The notes below the pieces were generated by a model. It was given only the letters and a program-made list of their open reading frames with translations. It did not search any database and was not told the origin of the DNA. Both the position numbers and the translations under genes were made by a program. Below are positions 7,630 through 13,911 of a stretch of 64,000 nt of DNA, one piece after another (position 1 is the first letter of the stretch; each line of letters starts with the position of its first letter). Origin of the DNA: DYFC01 sp041658585 (GTDB lineage: Bacteria; Nitrospirota; Thermodesulfovibrionia; Thermodesulfovibrionales; SM23-35); assembly GCA_041658585.1 (NCBI GenBank), contig JBAZZX010000006.1:29013-93012 (forward strand), given 5' to 3'.

Positions 7630-8361
7630 ATGAGAAAAGGCATATATTTGCTTCCCAATACCCTTACCCTGTGCAGTATGCTTCTGGGGTTCTATTCGAT
7701 TCTTTCTACGCTGAAAGGCAATTATGTATACGCCGCATGGGCGATACTCTTTGCTACGATATTCGACGGACTTGACGGATGGGTGGCGCGCCTTACCAAC
7801 AGCACGACAAAGTTCGGCATAGAACTGGACTCTCTTTCCGATCTGGTGTCCTTCGGCGTAGCGCCTGCGGTCTTGATGTATAAATGGGCGCTTGTTCCGT
7901 TTGGAAGGATCGGGTGGGCTGCGGCCTTCTGGTTTATGGCCTGCGGCGCCTTGCGCCTTGCAAGGTATAATGTTCAAATGGGTTCGACCGAATCCAAATC
8001 CTTTACCGGAATGCCGATCCCGGGCGCTGCAACCATTATTGCATCATTGGTCCTCTTTTATCATGAAATGTCGGATATTCCGCCGGGAAAGAATATCTTG
8101 ATCCTTGGGTTGACCGTCCTGCTCGCATTTCTTATGGTGAGCACGTTGAAGTACCATGGCGCCAAGGAAATAGATTTCAGGCAAAGGAAACCCTTCTGGA
8201 TACTTGTCGCCTTTGTACTGGGATTAACGATAATCGTGATGCACCCGCCGATCTCGCTTTTTCTGTTTGCAATGATCTATCTCTTGGGCGGTATAATTGA
8301 AAATGTCTATCTTTTTTACAAAAGACGCAGAGTAAAACAGAAGGAAGGTAGCGCGCAATGA
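7630..8361 (+). CDS. pssA: CDP-diacylglycerol--serine O-phosphatidyltransferase
   Basis: 243 residues, an integral membrane protein with about six to eight hydrophobic segments. The CDP-alcohol phosphotransferase signature D-G-x2-A-R-x8-G-x3-D-x3-D is complete in DGWVARLTNSTTKFGIELD plus SLSD. It transfers phosphatidyl from CDP-diacylglycerol to serine, the first committed step to phosphatidylserine and phosphatidylethanolamine. Its last codons overlap the leuA start by 4 bp (ATGA), so the two are coupled. The pssA-leuA neighbourhood recurs in several anaerobic lineages. Confidence 0.92.
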   Translation: MRKGIYLLPNTLTLCSMLLGFYSILSTLKGNYVYAAWAILFATIFDGLDGWVARLTNSTTKFGIELDSLSDLVSFGVAPAVLMYKWALVPFGRIGWAAAFWFMACGALRLARYNVQMGSTESKSFTGMPIPGAATIIASLVLFYHEMSDIPPGKNILILGLTVLLAFLMVSTLKYHGAKEIDFRQRKPFWILVAFVLGLTIIVMHPPISLFLFAMIYLLGGIIENVYLFYKRRRVKQKEGSAQ

Positions 8362-9869
8362 GAAATATAAGAATATTTGATACCACGCTCCGTGACGGAG
8401 AGCAGTCTCCGGGAGCTTCCATGAACGTTGGTGAGAAGGTGCTTCTTGCGAAGCAGCTCGCCAAGCTTGGGGTTGATATTATTGAAGCCGGGTTTGCCTA
8501 CAGTTCACCGGGTGATTTTGAGGCTATCAAGACAATAGGCGGGGAGGTTGAAGGACCCATCATCTGCAGCCTTGCAAGGGCAAGGGAAGAGGATATCAGG
8601 TGCGCCTATGACGCGCTGAAAGACGCTCCAAAACGAAGGATACACACATTCCATTCGACTTCCGATATCCATCTGAAATATCAGTTCCGCGTAAGCAGGG
8701 AAGAGGCTCTGAAACGGTCCGTTGAGATGGTGGCGCTCGCAAGGAGTTTTACGGATGACGTGGAGTTTTCCCCTATGGATGCAACCAGGACCGACGTCAA
8801 TTATCTCTGTGAGGTTGTCGAAGCGGTCATTGCGGCGGGCGCCTCGACAGTGAACATTCCCGATACGGTCGGATATAGCATTCCGGTTGAATTCGGCGCA
8901 ATGATTAAAACCCTTTACGACAAAGTTAAGAATATAGATAAAGCCGTAATATCGGTGCACTGTCATAATGATCTGGGGCTTGCAACCGCGAATTCATTGG
9001 CAGCAGTGTTGAACGGAGCGGGCCAGATCGAATGTACGCTCAACGGCATCGGGGAGCGCGCCGGCAATTGTTCTATGGAAGAAGTTGTCATGGCAATAAG
9101 AACAAGAAGCGATCTTTTCCGGGCGGATACGAAGATCAATACCGAAGAGATCATGCGGAGCAGCAGGCTTGTAACCAAAATCACGGGAATTTCCGTGCAG
9201 CCGAACAAAGCGATTGTCGGAGCGAATGCCTTTGCCCATGAATCCGGTATCCATCAGGACGGACTTCTGAAGGAAAAGTCCACCTATGAAATTATCACGC
9301 CGGAGAGCATCGGTCTCTTTTCGGCAAAGCTTGTGCTCGGCAAACATTCGGGAAGACATGCCTTTAAGACAAGGCTTAAGGAACTTGGCTATGTTCTCAA
9401 CGATGAAGAACTGAACAAAGTCTTTGAGCGCTTTAAAAGGCTTGCAGACCAAAAGAAGGATATTTACGATGAGGACCTCGAGGCCCTGATTTCGGAAGGG
9501 GCGGTAAAAGCGCCGGAGTTTTACAGCCTTGTTGATTTGTATATTGTAAGCGGGATCAATCAAAAACCGACTGCGGCGGTAAAGCTGAAGGTCGGCGAAG
9601 ATATTATTCATAGAATGGAGCAGGGCGACGGTCCGGTCGACGCCATATATAAAGCTATTTCTGAAATTACAGCCACCAAGAGTAAACTGATGAAATTCGA
9701 GATAAAGAGTATTACGGGCGGCACGGACGCGCTCGGAGAAGTAGTCGTCTCTCTTGAAGAGGACGGTAAAACTGCAAGGGGCCACGGCGCAGATACCGAT
9801 ATCATTGTCGCCTCTGCAAAGGCCTATATTAATGCATTGAATAAACTGGAAGTTAGAAAAAGGCAGTAG
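8358..9869 (+). CDS. leuA: 2-isopropylmalate synthase
   Basis: 503 residues, normal for LeuA. The HMG-CoA-lyase-like TIM barrel begins with FDTTLRDGEQSPGASM, and SVHCHNDLGLATANS supplies metal-binding histidines. The C-terminal third (about 370-500) is the LeuA regulatory dimerisation domain that binds leucine in feedback inhibition. It condenses acetyl-CoA with 2-oxoisovalerate, the first step of leucine synthesis. Citramalate synthase is the main alternative, but overall length and N-terminus favour LeuA. It overlaps pssA by 4 bp and is followed by a strong terminator. Confidence 0.9.
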   Translation: MRNIRIFDTTLRDGEQSPGASMNVGEKVLLAKQLAKLGVDIIEAGFAYSSPGDFEAIKTIGGEVEGPIICSLARAREEDIRCAYDALKDAPKRRIHTFHSTSDIHLKYQFRVSREEALKRSVEMVALARSFTDDVEFSPMDATRTDVNYLCEVVEAVIAAGASTVNIPDTVGYSIPVEFGAMIKTLYDKVKNIDKAVISVHCHNDLGLATANSLAAVLNGAGQIECTLNGIGERAGNCSMEEVVMAIRTRSDLFRADTKINTEEIMRSSRLVTKITGISVQPNKAIVGANAFAHESGIHQDGLLKEKSTYEIITPESIGLFSAKLVLGKHSGRHAFKTRLKELGYVLNDEELNKVFERFKRLADQKKDIYDEDLEALISEGAVKAPEFYSLVDLYIVSGINQKPTAAVKLKVGEDIIHRMEQGDGPVDAIYKAISEITATKSKLMKFEIKSITGGTDALGEVVVSLEEDGKTARGHGADTDIIVASAKAYINALNKLEVRKRQ

Positions 9870-9888
9870 AATATTCGGAGAGTTTTAG

Positions 9889-9926
9889 ACGGGTCCTGCC
9901 GCGTATTAATACGCGGCAGGACCCGT
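9889..9926. terminator. Bidirectional terminator between leuA and csp
   Basis: A perfect 38-bp palindrome (ACGGGTCCTGCCGCGTATT and its complement) lies between the convergent leuA and csp genes. It can form a GC-rich hairpin in either transcript, with T-rich sequence just beyond. Confidence 0.8.
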
Positions 9927-9934
9927 TGAAGTTC

Positions 9935-10135
9935 TTAGTTTTTAACTACGTTGATAGCCCTCGGGCCTTTCGGACTCTTTTCAGTCTCAAAGCTTACCGA
10001 GTCGCCCTCGGCAAGGGATTTGAAACCGTTGCCCTCGATGGAAGAATAGTGCACAAAATAATCGCCGCCGTCTTCACTTGTGATAAAGCCAAAACCTTTT
10101 GATTCGTTGAACCACTTCACTTTTCCTTGCGCCAT
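9935..10135 (-). CDS. Cold shock domain protein
   Basis: 66 residues, the usual CspA-family length. The RNA-binding motifs are K-G-F-G-F-I (RNP1) and Y-F-V-H-Y-S-S-I (RNP2). It binds single-stranded RNA or DNA and melts secondary structure in the cytoplasm. Monocistronic and convergent with leuA. A terminator-like hairpin lies about 50 nt upstream of its start, in the presumed 5' leader. Confidence 0.95.
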   Translation of the reverse strand: MAQGKVKWFNESKGFGFITSEDGGDYFVHYSSIEGNGFKSLAEGDSVSFETEKSPKGPRAINVVKN

Positions 10136-10186
10136 TTCGAATGTCTCCTTCTTTACGTATTAATATTTCGGAACTGCCTGAAATAA

Positions 10187-10220
10187 AAAAGCCGCAAAGC
10201 TAAAAGTCTTTGCGGCTTTT
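10187..10220 (-). promoter_or_regulatory. Terminator-like hairpin in the presumed csp leader
   Basis: AAAAGCCGCAAAG (10187-10199) and CTTTGCGGCTTTT (10208-10220) form a perfect 13-bp stem with an 8-nt loop and a T run, read towards csp. A TTGACT at 10285-10280 with AATTAT 18 nt on is a weak candidate promoter upstream. The hairpin would then sit inside the csp 5' leader and could act as an attenuator. It could also simply block read-through from upstream. Confidence 0.5.
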
Positions 10221-10308
10221 CGAGTGCTTACAAAAACTTCTAAAACCTTGCAACTATAATTGCATGTATCAAATATAAAAGTCAATATTTCGCGTAAAAA
10301 AACTTCTC

Positions 10309-10454
10309 GTAATCCTTCAGTTACAATAGCAGTGTTCAAAGAATCCCCTCCTTTGCAAGGAGGGGAAGGGGAGGTTTTATTACATCTCATCAAAACCCCT
10401 CCAACCTCCCCTTGCAAAGGGGAGGATTTTAAACACCCGTAACTGAAGAATTAC
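10309..10454. repeat. Palindromic MITE-like repeat, family B
   Basis: Ends are GTAATCCTTCAGTTAC (left) and the complement of GTAATTCTTCAGTTAC (right), 16-bp inverted repeats with one mismatch. Inside are CCCCTCCTTTGCAAGGAGGG and CCTCCCCTTGCAAAGGGGAG palindromes. Other copies lie at 17530-17659 and 45032-45160. It fills the space between csp and the next gene. Confidence 0.8.
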
Positions 10455-10486
10455 AACTCCTCTAACATTCATTTAGCTTGCCGTGG

Positions 10487-10516
10487 TATAATTATTTAAA
10501 ATTAAAAAACAGGGAG
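10487..10516 (+). promoter_or_regulatory. -10 box and ribosome-binding site for the small basic protein
   Basis: TATAAT is at 10487-10492 and AGGGAG at 10511-10516, 6 nt before a TTG at 10523. This placement argues for the TTG start over an upstream in-frame start at 10478. Confidence 0.5.
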
Positions 10517-10522
10517 AAAAAA

Positions 10523-10720
10523 TTGGGTAAGCATGCAGGAATGTTTAAGAGTGAAAAAAGAAAAAAGGAAGTGAAGCGGCTGAAAAAGCAGGAAGAGAAG
10601 AGACAGAGACGAACCCAGAAGGACATGAACCCCGGACAGGCGGAGGAAATAACAAATAGCGAAACCGAACCTGAAACCGCAGCCGAAACAACAACAGGTC
10701 CGGAGCAAAGCACGTCCTGA
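10523..10720 (+). CDS. Small basic conserved protein (GKHAGMFKSEKR type)
   Basis: 65 residues starting at TTG. The N-terminal half is a lysine/arginine-rich helix (GKHAGMFKSEKRKKEVKRLK) that I have seen as a short conserved protein in anaerobic bacteria; its function is unknown. The C-terminal half is acidic and Thr-rich and probably disordered. The strong positive charge suggests nucleic acid or ribosome binding, which is inference only. Preceded by a -10 box and a ribosome-binding site. Confidence 0.65.
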   Translation: MGKHAGMFKSEKRKKEVKRLKKQEEKRQRRTQKDMNPGQAEEITNSETEPETAAETTTGPEQSTS

Positions 10721-10791
10721 CAGTCCGTCGTTATCCCGATTTTGCTAAATTCTTTTATTGTTCGTTGTTTTTGATCTTTTTCAAGTAGGGA

Positions 10792-11217
10792 TTATATTTT
10801 TGAATCGGAGATGTCTTTTATTAATCCCTGGACCTTTTCCTTTATCTCTTCCCTGGCGCGTCTGAAGTCTTTCATGACCTCTTCCTCCGTCCCGACGGTC
10901 CCCACAGGGTCTTTAATCGGCCAGTGAATTCGTTTTATCTCAGGCGGCAACTTTGGACAATATTCTTCGGCGTGGCTGCAAAGGGTGACGAGAATATCCA
11001 TTTTTAACAGCAGATAAGGATCTATCTCTTTTGATTCCTGCCGTGTTATATCGATGCCGAGCTCTTTCATGACTGCGGCAGCCCTTCGATGGACGCCGGC
11101 TGCAAAGATACCGGCGCTGTAAACTTCGATGATTCCTTTGCCGAATTCCTTTGCAAAACCCTCCGCCATCTGGCTTCTGCATGAATTGGCAGTGCAGAGA
11201 AACATAACTTTTTTCAT
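10792..11217 (-). CDS. arsC: Arsenate reductase, thioredoxin-coupled (LMW-PTPase fold)
   Basis: 141 residues. The P-loop C-T-A-N-S-C-R-S (C-x5-R) near residue 8 is the phosphatase-type nucleophile site, and L-C-S-H-A-E-E-Y-C near residue 80 supplies the redox cysteine pair used by Staphylococcus-type ArsC. It reduces arsenate to arsenite at the expense of thioredoxin. Last gene of a four-gene arsR operon, overlapping the DsbD-like gene by 4 bp. No arsenite efflux gene (arsB/acr3) is in this operon. Confidence 0.85.
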   Translation of the reverse strand: MKKVMFLCTANSCRSQMAEGFAKEFGKGIIEVYSAGIFAAGVHRRAAAVMKELGIDITRQESKEIDPYLLLKMDILVTLCSHAEEYCPKLPPEIKRIHWPIKDPVGTVGTEEEVMKDFRRAREEIKEKVQGLIKDISDSKI

Positions 11218-12791
11218 CCGGTTAATCTCTTTGTCAATAGTATAATAATAAAAGATACGGCAAGCGCTCCCGAGAGTATCAAAAAAGAGATAAGCGCATT
11301 ACTCAGGAGCGTCGGATCAAGGAGCAATACGACGCCTAAGCCAAGCATCATGATACCGGAAATAAGCTTCAGCATTCTACCCTGCCATTCGGTCAATTTC
11401 TTTTTACCGAGTGTTACCGTGAAAATAAGTACAATAATCGCAAGGGGAATGACATATATAACATTATACAGGACAAGGTATGCATAATATGCCGCCGTTG
11501 TCAGGTTATTGAGCGTGAGTATCCTGGTGAATACCATGGGAAACCCTGCCGTACAGAGCAGCTCGTAAGAATTTGCGGCTATTGCAAGGGCGGTTGTTCC
11601 AACGAGGATTGAAGTTAAAGACGTCGATGTAATGAGCTTTCTCATGCGGTCGAACAGTTTCGGTTTGGCGTTGTCCGGTATGGTTAACGAAACCCCTTTT
11701 TTGAACAGGAAGAAATCCTTGATATTGATTGCGGCGATCAATACGGCGATCAGACCGGCTATTTTTGTTATCATCTGGACCTGTCCCATAAACAAAAACA
11801 GGTTTAACCACGCAGCCATGAAGATAAAATAAATAAACCCTGAGAAGAAAACGAAGATGCTTCCCACGAGGAGCATCTTCCGGCGAGACCGGGCGTGTAT
11901 AAGAAGACCCAAAAGCGAGAAGAGGACAAAAAAAGCGCAGGGGTTGAAACTGTCCAATCCGGCAATGACAAGCGTAATAAAGGGAAGGGAGAGTTCGGAA
12001 GCGTCGAGTTTGCCTATCCAGGGTATGAAAACGGTCTTTCCTTTTTCTTTGCACTCAAGGTCTTCAGTCTGCTTCCCTGCAACCAGCGGGGTTTTCATGT
12101 CTTCAATAGAGATTTTTCCTGAAGCAACAAGCCATGGATCGATGCATTCACTGTAGGAACATCTGCTTATAGACTTTTCCAGTTCTTCCCTGGAATTCTC
12201 CGAAAAACCGATGAAGGCGCGGTCGCCTATAAAAGTGGCCGGCACTCCGGAAGCCTTTAATTTGTAAGAGACCGCCATTTTATTCAAAAGGGCGGCATTA
12301 TCTTTACTGTACCAGACCTCGAAGTCTTTTATTGTCAGGGAATATTTCTTTTTCATTTCATCGAGGAAGATCTTTTCCTCGGCACAATGAGGGCATCCCT
12401 GACCCCGGAATAAATAAACTACAACCCTTTTTTGTGATGGTTGAGAAGGAATGTAAGAGGTTTTATCAGGGAGCTTGCCGGCGGTTGCAAGTCCCTTTTG
12501 AGTTAGCGGGGCTTTCGGTGTTTTTAGCGCCTTAATAACCTTTTCCTGCGCCGCGCTTTTTGCCGGCTCACTAGCGGATAATTTTTTAGACGCTTCCACG
12601 CATTCCTGAGAGCTTTCAGCCTCGGGAGAACAAATTCCTTCCTCCTGCGTGGTTAAAAAGGAATAGGCGGAAGACTGTATAAAAAGAATAAGAGCCAGCG
12701 CCGGAATAAGTAAGCGGAATAGTTTACCTAAACGTTGTAATAAGTTCTTGTAACCGGTGAGTTTACGATAAAGAGGCTCTAACAGGAACAT
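11214..12791 (-). CDS. Thioredoxin-like/CcdA-DsbD-type membrane protein
   Basis: 525 residues. A hydrophobic N-terminal segment (about residues 28-47) exports a thioredoxin-like domain (about 120-225) with the redox motif C-P-H-C. A CcdA/DsbD-like membrane domain of about six to seven helices follows, with conserved cysteines in N-P-C-A-F and L-L-C-T-A-G-F-P. It probably carries reducing equivalents across the inner membrane. Its place between a HesB-type selenoprotein and arsC suggests a redox partner of the arsenic operon. ATG 12791 lies inside the upstream gene (13-bp overlap). Residues about 10-24 (LTGYKNLLQRLGKL) are encoded by a family C repeat, so the N-terminus has been extended or altered. 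Confidence 0.7.
   Translation of the reverse strand: MFLLEPLYRKLTGYKNLLQRLGKLFRLLIPALALILFIQSSAYSFLTTQEEGICSPEAESSQECVEASKKLSASEPAKSAAQEKVIKALKTPKAPLTQKGLATAGKLPDKTSYIPSQPSQKRVVVYLFRGQGCPHCAEEKIFLDEMKKKYSLTIKDFEVWYSKDNAALLNKMAVSYKLKASGVPATFIGDRAFIGFSENSREELEKSISRCSYSECIDPWLVASGKISIEDMKTPLVAGKQTEDLECKEKGKTVFIPWIGKLDASELSLPFITLVIAGLDSFNPCAFFVLFSLLGLLIHARSRRKMLLVGSIFVFFSGFIYFIFMAAWLNLFLFMGQVQMITKIAGLIAVLIAAINIKDFFLFKKGVSLTIPDNAKPKLFDRMRKLITSTSLTSILVGTTALAIAANSYELLCTAGFPMVFTRILTLNNLTTAAYYAYLVLYNVIYVIPLAIIVLIFTVTLGKKKLTEWQGRMLKLISGIMMLGLGVVLLLDPTLLSNALISFLILSGALAVSFIIILLTKRLTG
12724..12763. repeat. Compact family C repeat inside the DsbD-like gene
   Basis: The 40 bp read TTACCTAAACGTTG joined directly to TAATAAGTTCTTGTAACCGG and TGAGTT. 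These are the two ends of the longer family C element at 20503-20718 with the interior missing. It lies inside the 5' coding part of the thioredoxin/DsbD-like gene. Confidence 0.7.
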
Positions 12792-13063
12792 TGCTCCATT
12801 CCGGTTATCATAAACCCATGATCATCAGAAAAGTCTATGGTTGCATTCGGGAACAGACTGTCGGTTTCCTTTTGCAGGAATATTTTCAACCCATCCTTAT
12901 CGAGTACCGCATCGCCGGCTTCAGCGCCTTTGACTATGTCCATAGTCAATGACGGCCTTCAACCTCCGGGCACGGCAAAAATCCTTATCCCGTGGTCCGT
13001 TAGCTTTTGCTCTTCAATAAACTCTTTGAACTTCAAGACTGCTGAATCCGTAAAACTTAACAT
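12779..13063 (-). CDS. HesB/IscA-like selenoprotein with in-frame UGA (Sec35)
   Basis: 94 residues if TGA 12961-12959 is read as selenocysteine. ATG 13063 follows AAAGGAG with 7-nt spacing; the stop is TAG 12781-12779. The product reads G-I-R-I-F-A-V-P-G-G-U-R-P-S-L-T-M, then a HesB-like beta-rich body, and ends C-S-C. IscA/HesB proteins use three cysteines to bind iron or Fe-S: one after a G-G and a C-x-C at the C-terminus. Here Sec replaces the first and the other two are intact. The frame is open on both sides of the TGA, and a SECIS-like hairpin follows it. HesB-like selenoproteins are a known family. It lies 12 nt after arsR and overlaps the DsbD-like gene by 13 bp, so translation past the TGA is expected. 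Confidence 0.85.
12930..12949 (-). promoter_or_regulatory. Bacterial SECIS-like hairpin
   Basis: Nine nt after the UGA the transcript reads UUGACUAUGGACAUAGUCAA, a perfect self-complementary stretch forming an 8-bp stem capped by a GGAC loop. The loop begins 17 nt after the UGA, within the 16-37 nt range usual for bacterial SECIS elements, and starts with guanines, as SelB recognition requires. The same bases also encode part of the protein. Confidence 0.75.
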
Positions 13064-13075
13064 TATTCTTCTCCT

Positions 13076-13435
13076 TTATATTTTATCTTCTCCCGGACAA
13101 ATGATCCGGGTCTTTTTGTTTTCCAGAAACTCTTTCAGCCTCACTTTATCATGACTTACCGCCTCTTCCGAAATCTTCTCAAGGACGGTAAGGATCAGAA
13201 ACCTTCTGAATAAGTCCGTATCATCAATACAGTAATGTATCCATTTGCCCTGCCTCCTGTCTTTGATCAACTTAGCCTCTTTCATCACTCCGAGGTGAAA
13301 AGACACCTTGGGCTGAATCAAATCGAGTGCAGCCACAATGTCGCAGACGCAAAGTTCTCCGTGTTCAAGAATTTTTAATATCCTGAGCCTTGTCTCATCG
13401 GAGAGCGTCTTGAAAATTTCGAGGAGGTCTTCCAA
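13076..13435 (-). CDS. arsR: ArsR-family metalloregulatory repressor
   Basis: 119 residues with a winged helix. E-L-C-V-C-D-I near residue 27 is the As(III)/Sb(III)-sensing motif of ArsR type alpha-3 sites, and QPKVSFHLGVMKEAKLI is the recognition helix. It represses its own operon until arsenite binds. It leads the minus-strand operon arsR - hesB-like - dsbD-like - arsC. A promoter and a 17-bp palindrome that could be its operator lie upstream. Confidence 0.88.
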   Translation of the reverse strand: MEDLLEIFKTLSDETRLRILKILEHGELCVCDIVAALDLIQPKVSFHLGVMKEAKLIKDRRQGKWIHYCIDDTDLFRRFLILTVLEKISEEAVSHDKVRLKEFLENKKTRIICPGEDKI

Positions 13436-13503
13436 TTTTTAAGGTTCTTCGGTCATCAAAAGAAATTTCGTTATATATAATAAAGCTAAAAACACTAAAA
13501 AGT

Positions 13504-13554
13504 TATATAATACTTATATAAAATATTATGTATATATAGTAAGGCGTCTGTCAA
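13504..13554 (-). promoter_or_regulatory. arsR promoter with candidate ArsR operator
   Basis: Reading leftward: TTGACA (13554-13549), 18 nt, CATAAT (13530-13525), a near-consensus sigma-70 promoter. Overlapping the expected start is TATATAA-TAC-TTATATA (13504-13520), an inverted repeat with 7-bp arms resembling AT-rich ArsR operators. The rest of 13436-13661 is AT-rich with no gene seen. Confidence 0.6.
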
Positions 13555-13661
13555 GATAAAATCCTGCTTTGAGAATAAGAACCAAAATACCCCTTAACAT
13601 AAATAAAAACTTGAATAAAATTATCTATTTTATTATTATTAATAGAAAATATGGAGGATAT

Positions 13662-13883
13662 ATGGTCAGAGAGGATGTTGAAAAGGTTCTTGAAAAAGTG
13701 AGAGAAGGTCTTAAACGCGACGGCGGAGATATCGAACTTGTCGAGATAAAAGACAAGATTGTCTATGTTAGGTTAAAGGGGGCCTGCGGCAGTTGCCCGA
13801 TGTCAACCCTGACTTTAAAAAACTGGGTTGAGGTATATTTAAAAAAGGAAATACCCGAAATCAGCTCTGTCCAGGCGGTGTAA
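13662..13883 (+). CDS. NifU C-terminal-domain (Nfu-type) Fe-S scaffold
   Basis: 73 residues; ATG 13662 follows GGAGGA. The C-x2-C motif of Nfu domains is C-G-S-C-P (within GACGSCPMSTLTLKNWVE). It probably binds a transient [4Fe-4S] cluster and passes it to apoproteins. An in-frame extension back to 13569 is AT-rich and lacks a ribosome-binding site, so it is not used. Divergent from arsR, upstream of the amidase. Confidence 0.88.
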   Translation: MVREDVEKVLEKVREGLKRDGGDIELVEIKDKIVYVRLKGACGSCPMSTLTLKNWVEVYLKKEIPEISSVQAV

Positions 13884-13911
13884 GAACGTTTAAGAGGTTT
13901 GGAGAACTGAA

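Noticed and set aside
8994..9785. 263-codon open frame antisense to leuA
   Set aside because: It lies wholly inside leuA, matches no family I know and has no ribosome-binding site. A long shadow frame is expected opposite a strongly biased gene.
10478..10522. Upstream start of the small basic protein
   Set aside because: These codons overlap a perfect -10 box, and the conserved part begins at the TTG at 10523 with its own ribosome-binding site.
11506..12054. 182-codon frame within the DsbD-like gene, other frame
   Set aside because: Low-complexity and Arg/His-rich, while the overlapping frame gives clear membrane helices with conserved cysteines.
12779..13063. Reading the HesB-like gene as a pseudogene with a nonsense codon
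   Set aside because: The stop is exactly where IscA/HesB proteins have a metal-binding Cys, a SECIS-like hairpin follows, and gene overlaps on both sides are preserved. A random nonsense mutation explains none of these.
12837..13154. 105-codon plus-strand frame across the HesB-like and arsR genes
   Set aside because: It is antisense to the selenoprotein gene, whose ribosome-binding site, domain residues and SECIS-like hairpin are far better evidence.
13569..13661. N-terminal extension of the Nfu protein
   Set aside because: It is AT-rich leader sequence with no ribosome-binding site, while ATG 13662 has GGAGGA and begins the conserved domain.
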